From an uncultured Clostridia bacterium (GTDB lineage Bacteria > Bacillota > Clostridia > Lachnospirales > Anaerotignaceae): a stretch of DNA of 64,000 nt. The notes beneath the pieces are model-generated. The model saw only the letters and a list, made by a program, of their open reading frames with translations. It was not told the DNA's origin and made no database searches. The translations under genes were made by a program, and so were the position numbers. How positions within the stretch are numbered: position 1 is the stretch's first letter; every line of letters starts with the position of its first letter. The DNA is taken from the NCBI GenBank assembly GCA_945868505.1, contig CAMBLO010000002.1, positions 1 to 64,000 of the forward strand, given 5' to 3'. Below are positions 34,623 through 44,683 of this stretch, one piece after another.

Positions 34623-36383
34623 TTAATCTTCTTTGGGAATTCCTTTATAAACAAAGCCTTTCTCCGCATCCACAGTGATGAGGGAATGGGCGGGGATAAA
34701 ATCCACTACCTTGGCATTACATACGATGACAGGGATATCCAGCGCACTGCCTGCAATTTCCGCATGGCAATCCACATTCTGATCCATAGGGCCTACCACA
34801 ATGGCTGCGGCCTTCTGGATATAGGGCATAAAGCTGCTGTCTGTGGCTGTGGTCACCAGAATATCGCCCTTGTGGAAGGTGCGTTCCACACCATCCCGGG
34901 TGGTGATGACTCTGGCTGTACCGCTGACCTTCTTTGTACCAACGCCCTTGCCCTTGCAAAGAACATCCCCCACGATATCCACACGGAGGGTATTTGTGGC
35001 GCCGCTGAAGCCCAGAGGCATCCCCAAGGCAGATACGACGGTATCGCCATTTTTCAGCATACCGCTGCTGACGGCAATCTTCAGAGCTGTATCAAATACA
35101 CCGCCTTTCGGCAGCTCCCCATGATACAACAAGGGCTTGCAGCCCCAAATCAGGTTCATCTGTCTCCATACCCGTTCATCAGATGTGCTTGCCAGCAGAG
35201 GGCAGACGGGACGATGCTTGGAAATCATCCTTGCCGTAAAGCCGGAACGGGTGATGGTAGAAATTGCTGCCGTATTCAGCTCCGCCGCCGCATTGCAGGC
35301 TGCTCTGCTGATGGCATTGGTGATATTCACTCTGGCAGGCTCTGTGATGCCCACCATTTTGCTGCCGTAATCGATGCTGCTTTCTGTTTTCTTGGCAATG
35401 CGAGCCATGGTTTCCACCGCCTCCAGCGGATAAGCCCCCGCTGCTGTTTCCCCGGAAAGCATGATGGCATCGCTGCCGTCAAAGATGGCATTGGCAACGT
35501 CGTTGGCCTCTGCTCTGGTGGGTCTGGGGCTGTGTACCATGCTTTCCAGCATCTGTGTGGCTGTGATCACCGGTTTGCCCCGCATATTTGCCTTGGCAAT
35601 GAGCATTTTCTGCACCAGAGGGACTTCTTCCGGGGGAATTTCTACCCCCAGATCACCTCTGGCAACCATGATGCCATCGGAAACCTCCAAAATACTGTCA
35701 ATGTTTTCCACACCCTCCTGATTTTCAATCTTGGAAATGATGTGGATATGTCCGCCGCCGTTTTCCTCCAACACCTTACGGATATTTACCACATCTGCCG
35801 CAGAGCGGATGAAGGATGCCGCTACGATATCGAAGCCGTTTTCCACACCAAATTTCAAATCAGCGATATCTTTTTCCATCAAAGAAGGCAGATTCACCTT
35901 TACCCCGGGCAGATTCACACCCTTGCGGGAGCTGACATTCCCCCCGTTGATGACAGTACAATGGACATCGGTATCTTCAATGCTGTCTACTCTCAATTCA
36001 ATCAGACCATCATCAATGAGGACACGGGAACCCCTCTGCAAATCCTTCGGCAGGTCTGCATAGGTCACGGAAACGATGGTTTCATCCCCTTCCACCTCCC
36101 TTGTGGTCAGGGTGAACTGGGCATCCTCTTCCAATCTTACTTTACCGTCCTTGAAGGTTTTTATGCGGATTTCAGGCCCCTTTGTATCCAAAATCAGAGG
36201 AATGGGGGCGTTTAGCTCCTCTCTGGCCTGTTTCAGTTTCCCAATGGTTTCCGCATGACTTTCATAGGTGCCATGGGAAAAATTGATACGGGCGGCATCC
36301 AAGCCGTTTTCAATCAGCTTTTTCATGATCTCCACGTCATTGGTAGCAGGGCCCAACGTGCAGACGATCTTCGTTCTACGCAT
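34623..36383 (-). CDS. pyk: pyruvate kinase with C-terminal extension
   Basis: The protein has 586 residues: the TIM-barrel catalytic core (LDTKGPEIRI, MVARGDLGVEIP, TATQMLESM), the C domain, then about 110 residues of PEP-utilising/phosphohistidine-like domain (DCHAEIAGSALDIPVIVCNA). The extended form is usual in Bacillus and Clostridia. It makes ATP and pyruvate at the end of glycolysis. It is last in the dnaE-mtrB-pfkA-pyk operon, with a 36-base gap after pfkA. Confidence 0.93.
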   Translation of the reverse strand: MRRTKIVCTLGPATNDVEIMKKLIENGLDAARINFSHGTYESHAETIGKLKQAREELNAPIPLILDTKGPEIRIKTFKDGKVRLEEDAQFTLTTREVEGDETIVSVTYADLPKDLQRGSRVLIDDGLIELRVDSIEDTDVHCTVINGGNVSSRKGVNLPGVKVNLPSLMEKDIADLKFGVENGFDIVAASFIRSAADVVNIRKVLEENGGGHIHIISKIENQEGVENIDSILEVSDGIMVARGDLGVEIPPEEVPLVQKMLIAKANMRGKPVITATQMLESMVHSPRPTRAEANDVANAIFDGSDAIMLSGETAAGAYPLEAVETMARIAKKTESSIDYGSKMVGITEPARVNITNAISRAACNAAAELNTAAISTITRSGFTARMISKHRPVCPLLASTSDERVWRQMNLIWGCKPLLYHGELPKGGVFDTALKIAVSSGMLKNGDTVVSALGMPLGFSGATNTLRVDIVGDVLCKGKGVGTKKVSGTARVITTRDGVERTFHKGDILVTTATDSSFMPYIQKAAAIVVGPMDQNVDCHAEIAGSALDIPVIVCNAKVVDFIPAHSLITVDAEKGFVYKGIPKED

Positions 36384-36419
36384 ATTGCGTTACCTCCTCT
36401 TTTCTTTTGTATCCATCCA

Positions 36420-37412
36420 TCAGATGGCTAAAATCTTGATGACATCATAGATTTCCGGATCCAAAGATTTTTTCATTTCCAGAGATTCGAACAGATCCAA
36501 AATTTCATATCTGCCCTTATTATATGCAACGACAACATTTTCTCTGCCGTCCAAAATGGCTTTTACGGCATGATAGCCCATCATGGAAGCGTGCATACGG
36601 TCTGTTGCTGTGGGGCTGCCGCCTCTCTGCAGATGGCCCAGAATGGTTGCTCTGGTCTGAATGCCTGTAATTTCCTGAATATCCTTCGCCAACTTCTGGG
36701 TGCCGCCAACGCCTTCCGCCACCACAATAAGATTATGGCGTTTCCCAATGCTTCTATTCTCTAAAATCTGCTGGATGACTCTGTTGCTGTCGATGACTTC
36801 CTTTTCTTCGGGGAACATAACTTCCTCCGCACCGCCGCACATACCGCACCAAACGGCAATATAGCCGGCATCTCTGCCCATGACTTCCACAACGGAACAT
36901 CTTTCATGGGAGTTGGAAGTATCCCGCAGCTTATTCAGGGCATCCATACCGGTATTGACCGCTGTATCAAAGCCGATGGTATATTCTGTACCGCACATAT
37001 CCAAATCGATAGTAGCAGGGATACCAATGCCGTTCACACCACGTTTTGCCAGCTCCGCCAGACCACGGTAGGAACCATCGCCGCCGATGACCACCAGCGC
37101 ATCCAGCCCCAGAATTTTATAGATGGCAGCTGCTTTATTCAGACCTTCTTCTGTCATCATTTCGGGACAGCGGGCTGTGTGCAGGATGGTGCCGCCCAGA
37201 TTCATTACATTGGAAACATCCTTGCTGTGCATTTCCTTGATTTCACCGCCGATGAGGCCTGCATAACCCTTGCGGATGCCTACCACATCAACACCATGAT
37301 ATTTGGCGGTTCTGACAACGGCACGGATGGCAGCATTCATGCCGGGGGCATCGCCGCCGCTGGTTAGTACACCGATTTTTTTAATTTTCTTTGTTTCATT
37401 CATTTCTGTCAT
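36420..37412 (-). CDS. pfkA: ATP-dependent 6-phosphofructokinase
   Basis: The 330-residue protein starts MTEMNETKKIKKIGVLTSGGDAPG, with GGGAGG upstream. A longer frame to 37436 is less likely. VIGGDGSYRG, IPATIDLDMCGTEYTIGFDTA and ATILGHLQRGG are the ATP and substrate sites. Glycine after GGDG suggests an ATP- rather than PPi-dependent enzyme. It lies directly before pyk. Confidence 0.94.
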   Translation of the reverse strand: MTEMNETKKIKKIGVLTSGGDAPGMNAAIRAVVRTAKYHGVDVVGIRKGYAGLIGGEIKEMHSKDVSNVMNLGGTILHTARCPEMMTEEGLNKAAAIYKILGLDALVVIGGDGSYRGLAELAKRGVNGIGIPATIDLDMCGTEYTIGFDTAVNTGMDALNKLRDTSNSHERCSVVEVMGRDAGYIAVWCGMCGGAEEVMFPEEKEVIDSNRVIQQILENRSIGKRHNLIVVAEGVGGTQKLAKDIQEITGIQTRATILGHLQRGGSPTATDRMHASMMGYHAVKAILDGRENVVVAYNKGRYEILDLFESLEMKKSLDPEIYDVIKILAI

Positions 37413-37448
37413 AAGTGATTCCTCCCATATTTTCATCCCAATTGATTT

Positions 37449-37697
37449 TTATCTTCTCTCAATATCTACTTCGCCAGCGCGAATCACGCCAAACTGGGTA
37501 TATACTTCCGCATTGCCCCGAATCTTCATGGCAGAGGTATTCTCTGTAAACTGGGCGATCAGCACTTCGCCCCGGTCCAGCTTTTCCGTATGGTGGATTT
37601 TCGTCACCTCGCCCCGGGTCACGCCGATGATGTTGACTCCCTTTTCCAAGGCTTTCACACAGATATAGGAAGTATCTGTCCCAATTTTTTCAGCCAT
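37449..37697 (-). CDS. mtrB: trp RNA-binding attenuation protein (TRAP)
   Basis: The protein has 82 residues. ICVKALEKGVNIIGVTRGEVTKIHHTEKLDRGEVLIAQFTENTSAMKIRG follows Bacillus TRAP closely. The tryptophan-pocket TSA and the RNA-binding lysine/arginine residues (EKLD, KIRG) are kept. TRAP forms an 11-mer that binds (G/U)AG repeats in trp leaders when tryptophan is present. Here it is in an operon with DNA polymerase and glycolysis genes, not with folE as in Bacillus. ATG 37697 follows GGAGGAGG. The frame opens at 37724. Confidence 0.88.
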   Translation of the reverse strand: MAEKIGTDTSYICVKALEKGVNIIGVTRGEVTKIHHTEKLDRGEVLIAQFTENTSAMKIRGNAEVYTQFGVIRAGEVDIERR

Positions 37698-37720
37698 ACA
37701 AATTCCTCCTCCATACGAAT

Positions 37721-40700
37721 TCAATATTTCAACACAACATTTTCTTCGCCAAGGAGAAGCCGCAGTTCTTCACAGAGGTCATCTTCCCCTGTGACCCAGT
37801 TGATACGGTCCGCCTTCATCCTCTGGTTTGTTTTTTCATCATAAATATATACAGGAACATCCCCGTGATATTTTCTCAAAATGGCAGTAATCTGCCCAAA
37901 GGGCACTTCCTTTTCTACTGCCAACTTCAGCCCGATGGATCTGGGCGGTTCTTTTTCTCCCAGCACCAAGGGCTTTATTTCCTGGGCAATAACCTTTCCT
38001 TCCCCATCGGCGGAAACATTGGCTCTGCCCGTGATGAGAAGGACTTCATCCTCCTTCAGGAAAGCAGCGCATTTTTCATAAACCTTGGGGAAAATGATGA
38101 TTTCTATACTGCCTTGAAAATCCTCCAATGTCACAAAGGCCATTTTATCATTGTTTCTAGTATATTTTACAGAAATGTCTGCAACCATACCACCAACGAT
38201 AACCTTTGTTTCTTCTTCCACCTGCTGCCGTTCCTCGCCTTCTTCCGCATGGAGAAAATCCAAGCTGCTGTGGCTGATCTTTCTTCTGAGCTGTTCTTCA
38301 TATTCCGCCAGAGGATGCCCGCTGACATAGATGCCCAGCACTTCTTTTTCCATAGCCAGTTTTTCCCGCAGGGGGTATTCCTGAATGGGTGGCAATTCAT
38401 CCTGCTGCTGGAAGGATTCATCCCCTCCATCCATATCAAACAGGTTCAGCTGCCCTTCGATATTATTTTTTCTGGCCTGACCGATGCCATCCAAAATACT
38501 TTTATAAATCACCATATATTGGCTGCGGAAGCCGCCGAGACTATCCATGGCACCGCCTTTGATCAGGCTTTCCATGCCTCGCTTGTTCCATTCGCCACCC
38601 TCCATGCGGTTGCAGAAATCCGTCATGGAAGTGAAGGGGCCATTCTTTTCCCGATCCGCCACCAAGGCATCCACCGCACCCTTGCCCACGTTCTTGATAG
38701 CCGCCAGTGCAAAGCGAATTTTCCCGTCGGATACGGAAAACTGTCGATAGCCCTCGTTGATATCAGGGGGCAAAAGCTGGATGCCCATTTTTTTACATTC
38801 CTCCACATAGCCGGAGACCTTCGACGCATTATCCATGACGCTGGTCATCAGCGCCGCCATAAATTCCACGGGATAATGGGCTTTCAGCCATGCTGTCTGG
38901 TAGCCCACCACCGCATAGCAGGCGGCGTGGCTCTTATTGAAGGCGTACTTGGCGAAGTCTGTCATTTCGTCGAAAATCTTCTCCGCCGCTTCCGCAGGGA
39001 TGCCGTTTTTCACACAGCCGGGCACATCCTTGCCGTCGCCGTAAACGAAATTCTTCCGTTCCTCCGCCATGACAGAAGCCTTCTTCTTGCTCATAGCACG
39101 GCGCACCAAGTCGCTCCGCCCTAAGCTATAGCCCGCCAAGTCCCGTACAATCTGCATAACCTGTTCCTGATAAACGATACAGCCGTAGGTATTTTCCAGA
39201 ATCGGCTCCAGCTTCGGGTGGGTATACTGCACATTGCCGCCAGCATTTTTCCCCTTGATATATTTGGGGATGAAATCCATGGGGCCGGGACGATACAATG
39301 CAATACCGGCAATCATATCCTCCAGACAGCGGGGCTGCAGCTCCTTCATAAACTGCTTCATGCCGCCGCTTTCCAACTGGAACACGCCCTCCGTTTTCCC
39401 CTGACAAATCATATCATAGACCGCAGGGTCGTTTTCCGGCAGGTGGTCCATATCCAGCTTCACACCGTGGATACGTTCAATTTCCTGTACCGCACTCTGT
39501 ATAACTGTCAAAGTCCGTAGACCAAGAAAGTCCATTTTCAGCAAACCCAGTTCTTCCAGCAGCGTCATGGTATACTGGGTGTTGACCTGCCCATCATTGG
39601 CACTGAGGGGCACATATTCCATAACAGGCTCCCGACAGATGACAACCCCCGCCGCGTGGGTAGAAGAATGTCTCGGCAAGCCCTCCAAGCGTATAGAGGT
39701 GTCGATGAGGCGTTTCGTATCCTCTTCCTCTTCATAAGCCTTTCGCAAGTCGGGGTTCATTTTCAGTGCCTTTTCGATGGTGATGCCCAATTCCGTAGGA
39801 ATCATTTTGGAAATGCGGTCCACATCCCCATAGGGCATCGCCAAGGCACGGCCAACATCCTTGATTGCCGCCCTTGCCGCCAGTGTACCGAAAGTAATGA
39901 TTTGGGCAACATTGGCTTCCCCGTATTTTCGAATCACATAGTCAATGACCTCCTGCCGCCGTTCGTAGCAGAAGTCGATATCAATATCAGGCATACTGAC
40001 ACGTTCGGGGTTCAAAAAACGCTCGAAAATCAAATCATATTTCAAAGGGTCGATGGTGGTGATGGAAAGGCAGTAGGAAACCATACTGCCCGCCGCAGAA
40101 CCACGCCCCGGCCCAACGATGATGCCATGGTCCTTGGCATATTTGATAAAGTCCCAAACAATGAGGAAATAATCCACATAACCCATATTTTCAATGGTGG
40201 AAAGCTCATATTCCAAGCGTTCCTTCCATTCTTCCTTGGGTTCGGGATATTTTTCCTGAAAGCCTTGGTAACAAATTTCTCTTAAATATTCCTCTGCTGT
40301 TTTCCCGTCAGGTACATCGAAACGGGGCAGCTTCAATTCATGGAAAGTAAAGGTCACATTGCAGCGTTCCGCAATCTTCGCCGTATTTTCGCAGGCCTCA
40401 GGGGCAAAGGAAAAGAGATCATACATTTCCTCCGAGCTTTTCACGTAAAACTGCCCGCCCTCGTAGCGCATCCTGTCCTCATCCAGCACCGTTTTCCCCG
40501 TCTGGATACACAACAGGATATCGTGAGGCTCTGCGTCCTCTTTATAGATATAATGGCTGTCATTGGTGGCAATCAGGGGAATCCCCGTTTCTTGACTCAT
40601 GCGCACCAATGCTTCATTGACGATTTTCTGCTCCCGCATGCCGTGGTCCTGCAATTCCAAAAAGTAATTGCCCTCACCGAAGATTTCCAGATATTCCAAG

Positions 40701-41200
40701 GCCGCTTCTTTGGCCTTTTCATAGGAAACCGTCAGGATATTTCGGGGAACCTCCCCCGCAAGGCATGCACTAGAAGCAATGAGCCCCTTGCTGTATTTCC
40801 TGAGAAGTTCCTTATCCACCCGGGGCTTGTAATAAAAGCCTTCCGTGAAGCCATAGGAAACCAGCTTAATGAGGTTTTGATAGCCTTCGTTATTTTCCGC
40901 CAGCAGCACCAGATGATAATAGCCGCCGCCCTTGCCTTCCTTTTTGAACCGGGAGCCTTCCGCCACATAGACCTCACAGCCAATGATGGGCTTTATGCCT
41001 GCCTCCAAGGCCGCTTTATAAAATTCCACCGCACCATACATGGCACCATGGTCTGTGATGGCGATGCTGTTCATCCCCAGTTCCTTTGCCCGCTGTACCA
41101 ATTCCTTGATTTTGGCAGAACCATCCAGCAGGCTATATTCCGTATGCACATGGAGATGCGTAAAGGGTCTGATTTCCATATTCATTTCATCCTGTTCCAT
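37721..41200 (-). CDS. dnaE: DNA polymerase III subunit alpha (DnaE)
   Basis: The protein has 1159 residues: PHP domain (HLHVHTEYSLLDG), polymerase palm (PDIDIDFCYERR), tandem helix-hairpin-helix, and OB-fold near the end (TIEI-like strand GSIEIIIFPKVYEK). It is DnaE-type (no internal exonuclease, unlike PolC). AGGAGG precedes the ATG at 41200, and a GTG at 41209 was rejected. First gene of the four-gene operon. Confidence 0.94.
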   Translation of the reverse strand: MEQDEMNMEIRPFTHLHVHTEYSLLDGSAKIKELVQRAKELGMNSIAITDHGAMYGAVEFYKAALEAGIKPIIGCEVYVAEGSRFKKEGKGGGYYHLVLLAENNEGYQNLIKLVSYGFTEGFYYKPRVDKELLRKYSKGLIASSACLAGEVPRNILTVSYEKAKEAALEYLEIFGEGNYFLELQDHGMREQKIVNEALVRMSQETGIPLIATNDSHYIYKEDAEPHDILLCIQTGKTVLDEDRMRYEGGQFYVKSSEEMYDLFSFAPEACENTAKIAERCNVTFTFHELKLPRFDVPDGKTAEEYLREICYQGFQEKYPEPKEEWKERLEYELSTIENMGYVDYFLIVWDFIKYAKDHGIIVGPGRGSAAGSMVSYCLSITTIDPLKYDLIFERFLNPERVSMPDIDIDFCYERRQEVIDYVIRKYGEANVAQIITFGTLAARAAIKDVGRALAMPYGDVDRISKMIPTELGITIEKALKMNPDLRKAYEEEEDTKRLIDTSIRLEGLPRHSSTHAAGVVICREPVMEYVPLSANDGQVNTQYTMTLLEELGLLKMDFLGLRTLTVIQSAVQEIERIHGVKLDMDHLPENDPAVYDMICQGKTEGVFQLESGGMKQFMKELQPRCLEDMIAGIALYRPGPMDFIPKYIKGKNAGGNVQYTHPKLEPILENTYGCIVYQEQVMQIVRDLAGYSLGRSDLVRRAMSKKKASVMAEERKNFVYGDGKDVPGCVKNGIPAEAAEKIFDEMTDFAKYAFNKSHAACYAVVGYQTAWLKAHYPVEFMAALMTSVMDNASKVSGYVEECKKMGIQLLPPDINEGYRQFSVSDGKIRFALAAIKNVGKGAVDALVADREKNGPFTSMTDFCNRMEGGEWNKRGMESLIKGGAMDSLGGFRSQYMVIYKSILDGIGQARKNNIEGQLNLFDMDGGDESFQQQDELPPIQEYPLREKLAMEKEVLGIYVSGHPLAEYEEQLRRKISHSSLDFLHAEEGEERQQVEEETKVIVGGMVADISVKYTRNNDKMAFVTLEDFQGSIEIIIFPKVYEKCAAFLKEDEVLLITGRANVSADGEGKVIAQEIKPLVLGEKEPPRSIGLKLAVEKEVPFGQITAILRKYHGDVPVYIYDEKTNQRMKADRINWVTGEDDLCEELRLLLGEENVVLKY

Positions 41201-41325
41201 TTGGCGCACCTCCTATCATATTCTAAAAATTCCGATTCTACACCACGGTTTAGTATACCATATTTTCCTTTTCAGCAAAATAAAATCATTCCAAATTCGA
41301 CTTTTCAAAACAGAAAATCAAAATG

Positions 41326-41375
41326 AAAAAATCTGCAAATTTTCAGCAAAACGCATAAAAATTGCAGATTTTTTG
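41326..41375. terminator. terminator in the gap between dnaE and the ABC exporter
   Basis: AAAAATCTGCAA and TTGCAGATTTTTT pair around about 23 bases. T-runs lie on both sides. It follows the ABC exporter operon on the minus strand. Confidence 0.65.
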
Positions 41376-41413
41376 TCCCATTGGGCAACTTTTGCCCCAA
41401 TTATATTTTCTTT

Positions 41414-42619
41414 TTATTCATACCGCAGGGCCTCCACAGGGTCTTTTTTCGCTGCCTTTCTGGCAGGATACAGCCCGAAGCCAAGACCCACCACTGCGGA
41501 AAAAATAACTGCCACTGCCACAACAGCAGGCTTCACCACCGCCGTAATGCCAACCACAGCACCGCCGATGGTAACAATGGAAATGCCCAGAGCCGTACCG
41601 ATGGCGCCGCCTGCGGCGGAAATGGCCGCCGCTTCGATAAGGAATTGTATCAGAATATCCTTGGTTTGGGCACCCAGCGCCTTTCGGATACCGATTTCAC
41701 GGGTACGTTCCGTCACAGAAACCAGCATGATATTCATAATGCCGATGCCGCCTACCAACAGGGAAATTGCCGCAATGGCACCTACCACCATAGAAAGGGA
41801 GCCCAGCATACTATCCATCATACCCATTTCTTCCATGGCGGATTCAGAACGGATTTCGCTCAGATCATGGTTTTTCATTCTTGCCACAAATGCTTTCACC
41901 CGTTCCAGAGTCTTATTCATGTCTCCTTCCGTATTCATGCAGAAATTTATGGTCCAGTTACTGGAATCCGCGGAAATCATAATACTTTCCGGCACATACA
42001 CAGATTTGGGACCACTGCCGCCCAGCATCCGCATCAAGGCAGAATCGGTGTTTTCATAGACTCCCACCACCATCAGTTCTGTGCTTTCCTGATTGATGGT
42101 GGTCTTTACGGTCTTGCCTACGGCATTTTCCACCCCAAAAAGATTCAGCGCCGTTTCCTTATCCAAAACAGCATAATTCCGTTTTCCTTGGATATCCCTG
42201 TCATTCAGCATCCGCCCATAAACGATTTTGGGGTCTTTCAATTCTGTCGGATTTTCCGCCAGTCCGCTGATGATGACCTTTTCCTTTTTTCGTCCTGCCT
42301 GCAGGTCGGTGCGCTCGCCCGTTTCAAAGCCCACATAGGTCAGATCATCTCCCATAGCCTCCTTCAGCCGTTCCACATCCTCTTGGGTAAACATCTCATT
42401 TTCCGTATAATAGCCGTCCTCCGTAATGATATAGACATAGGCCAGTCCAACACCCACATTTTCATATTCCTTGGCAAACATACTCCTCATGGTGTCCCCC
42501 AACGAGACAATGGCGATGACGGAACTGATACCGATAATCATCCCCAGCATGGTCAGGAAGGAACGCATTTTATTGGCACGGATGGCAGAAAAAGCCAGCT
42601 TGATGTTTTCAAATATCAT
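41414..42619 (-). CDS. MacB-type ABC transporter permease
   Basis: The protein has 401 residues. There is one membrane helix near the N-terminus, a large extracytoplasmic MacB-PCD domain, and three helices at the end (FtsX fold; LVGGIGIMNIMLVSVTERTREIGIRKALGA). It works with the ATPase gene (4-base overlap) and HlyD protein as a tripartite-like exporter of peptides or drugs in Gram-positives. Confidence 0.9.
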   Translation of the reverse strand: MIFENIKLAFSAIRANKMRSFLTMLGMIIGISSVIAIVSLGDTMRSMFAKEYENVGVGLAYVYIITEDGYYTENEMFTQEDVERLKEAMGDDLTYVGFETGERTDLQAGRKKEKVIISGLAENPTELKDPKIVYGRMLNDRDIQGKRNYAVLDKETALNLFGVENAVGKTVKTTINQESTELMVVGVYENTDSALMRMLGGSGPKSVYVPESIMISADSSNWTINFCMNTEGDMNKTLERVKAFVARMKNHDLSEIRSESAMEEMGMMDSMLGSLSMVVGAIAAISLLVGGIGIMNIMLVSVTERTREIGIRKALGAQTKDILIQFLIEAAAISAAGGAIGTALGISIVTIGGAVVGITAVVKPAVVAVAVIFSAVVGLGFGLYPARKAAKKDPVEALRYE

Positions 42620-43311
42620 CCTTCCTTCACCACCTTTGTATCGCTGATAATCTGTCCATCCTGAAAACGGACGATGCGCTTCGTATATTGGGCGATGTCC
42701 TCCTCATGGGTAACCACGATGACTGTCGCCCCTTCTTCATTCAGCTTCGTAAAAAATTCCATGATTTCATGGGAGGCTTTCGTATCCAGATTGCCCGTAG
42801 GTTCATCGGCAAGGAGAATGGCGGGGTCATTTGCCAAGGCTCTGGCAATGGCAACTCTCTGCTTTTGCCCGCCGGAAAGCTCATTTGGCATGTGGTGAAT
42901 CCGTTCCCCCAAGCCCACCTTTTCCAAAAGGGCCTCCGCCTTTTTCCTTCGTTTTTCCCCCTTCATGCCTGCATAGATCATGGGAATCTCCACATTTTTC
43001 AAGGCAGAGGTACGAGGGATCAGCTGGAAAGCCTGAAAAACGAAGCCGATCTTTTTGTTGCGGATGCGGGAAAGCTCATTTTCTCCCTGTTCTTCGATGC
43101 TGATGCCGTCCAAAAGGTATGTCCCTTCAAACCGCCTGTCCATGCACCCCAAAATATTCATCAGGGTGGATTTGCCGGAGCCGGACTGGCCCATGATGGC
43201 AACATATTCCCCTTCCGTGATCGTCAGGTTCACATCCCGCAGGGCATGTACCTGCACCGCCCCCGTGTCATAAGTTTTATGTAAATGTTCAATCTTGATG
43301 ATTTCCTTCAT
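42616..43311 (-). CDS. MacB-type ABC transporter ATPase
   Basis: The protein has 231 residues. Walker A is GQSGSGKSTLMNILG, signature LSGGQKQRVAIARAL, Walker B ILLADEPTGNLD. It matches the LolD/MacB-type exporters. It lies between the adaptor and permease genes of the same operon. Confidence 0.93.
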   Translation of the reverse strand: MKEIIKIEHLHKTYDTGAVQVHALRDVNLTITEGEYVAIMGQSGSGKSTLMNILGCMDRRFEGTYLLDGISIEEQGENELSRIRNKKIGFVFQAFQLIPRTSALKNVEIPMIYAGMKGEKRRKKAEALLEKVGLGERIHHMPNELSGGQKQRVAIARALANDPAILLADEPTGNLDTKASHEIMEFFTKLNEEGATVIVVTHEEDIAQYTKRIVRFQDGQIISDTKVVKEG

Positions 43312-43323
43312 GGCTTCGCCCCC

Positions 43324-44502
43324 TTACTGCGGCACCACTGCCGTGCCCTCGGTTAAAGCAGGGCTGGGATTCAGCACGATGATCTGTCCTTCCTTCAGTT
43401 CGCCGCCTTTGATTTCCACATACAGGTCTGTTTCCAGCCCCAGTTCCACGGGAACGATATGGATGGTGTTGTCCTCATTGACCACATAAACCACGGTACT
43501 GCCGTCCTCCAGTTCGCCCACGGCCTCATAGGGCACCGTCAATGCCTGTTTGGCTTCTGCGATATGGATAGTAGCTTTCGCAGTAATGCCTGCAATCAGC
43601 TTATCATTCTTTTCCTTCACGCTGATATAAACAGGGATGACCCGTTCCGATGTGGTGCCATCCTTCAATTCCCCTGTGGGAGAAATGCGGATGACCTCCC
43701 CCGCAACACTTCCGCCGTTCAAAATCTCCGCCGTGATATCCACCTTCTGTCCTACAGAAATCTTGGCAATATCATTTTCGCTGACCATGACCTTCATTTG
43801 CAGGTTATCCACATTTTCAATGACAAACATGGGCTTATCGTTCTCTGTTTCATCGGCAAACCGCCCCACCTTCGTATTCACGCGGGTCACTGTCCCGTCG
43901 ATCATACTGCGAATCTGGCAATCCTCCAATGTGCTGGCCTGTATGCTGATTTCCTGATTGGTGTTGGCAAGGGTCTGCTGTTCCACGGCAGAAAGCACAG
44001 CCTTCCCATTTTCCGCAGGGATGGCGTCCAGCTTTTGTTTGGCATCATCCAGTTCCGACTGGCTTGCCGCACCAATATCAAAGAGGGCTTTCGTATCATC
44101 ATAGGCTTTTTTGGCGTTGTCATATTCTATCTGTCTGTCCCGCAGGGTTTCCATCTGTTGCTTTTGCAACAATGTTAATCCACCTTTCTTCAAAGCAATC
44201 TCTTTGGAAAGGTCTGTGCTGTCCAATACCGCCAAAAGCTGCCCCTTCTTCACTCGGTCGCCCTCCTTCACCAAAAGCTCCTTCACTTCATAATGGAGAC
44301 GAGAAACCACTTCTGTGCTTTCTGTCCCTTCCAATACTGCTTTCAGCCGCAGGGTTTCCTCCAAATCCTGTTTTTCCGCCAAGGCGGTGCTGACCATTTC
44401 ACCCTCAGGCTCTCCACTGCCCAATGCCAGCTTCACTCCCACCGTAACTGCCACAGCGATTGCCGCAACAAGGATAATTTTTTTCTTTTTTGTCAATTTC
44501 AT
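43324..44502 (-). CDS. HlyD/MacA-like adaptor protein
   Basis: The protein has 392 residues. A membrane anchor KKKKIILVAAIAVAVTVGVKL is followed by a split biotinyl-lipoyl domain (VKEGDRVKKGQLLAVLD, later QIRSMIDGTVTRVN), a coiled-coil hairpin and a beta-barrel. AAGGAGG precedes the ATG at 44502, and a longer frame to 44562 was rejected. It is the first gene of the exporter operon. Confidence 0.9.
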   Translation of the reverse strand: MKLTKKKKIILVAAIAVAVTVGVKLALGSGEPEGEMVSTALAEKQDLEETLRLKAVLEGTESTEVVSRLHYEVKELLVKEGDRVKKGQLLAVLDSTDLSKEIALKKGGLTLLQKQQMETLRDRQIEYDNAKKAYDDTKALFDIGAASQSELDDAKQKLDAIPAENGKAVLSAVEQQTLANTNQEISIQASTLEDCQIRSMIDGTVTRVNTKVGRFADETENDKPMFVIENVDNLQMKVMVSENDIAKISVGQKVDITAEILNGGSVAGEVIRISPTGELKDGTTSERVIPVYISVKEKNDKLIAGITAKATIHIAEAKQALTVPYEAVGELEDGSTVVYVVNEDNTIHIVPVELGLETDLYVEIKGGELKEGQIIVLNPSPALTEGTAVVPQ

Positions 44503-44649
44503 AGGTGATATCCTCCTTCTTTTTTCCTGTTTTCCATTATACGGAAGAAATTGTAAGAACAACGATATGCTTTCTTAATCTTTCTTTAATTTTCCTATGG
44601 GATCCTCCAACGAATTGTATGCAGTTGAAAACAAATCTTGAAAAAAAGA

Positions 44650-44677
44650 TTGACAATTTTTTCTAGGGTGTTATAAT
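44650..44677 (+). promoter_or_regulatory. promoter of the metY-metA T-box leader
   Basis: TTGACA (44650-44655) and TATAAT (44672-44677) are perfect consensus boxes with a 16-base spacer, 600 bases before metY. Confidence 0.8.
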
Positions 44678-44683
44678 AATCTG

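Noticed and set aside
37865-41326. Several plus-strand frames of 200-420 codons opposite dnaE
   Set aside because: All are antisense to dnaE and encode histidine/phenylalanine-rich products without motifs.
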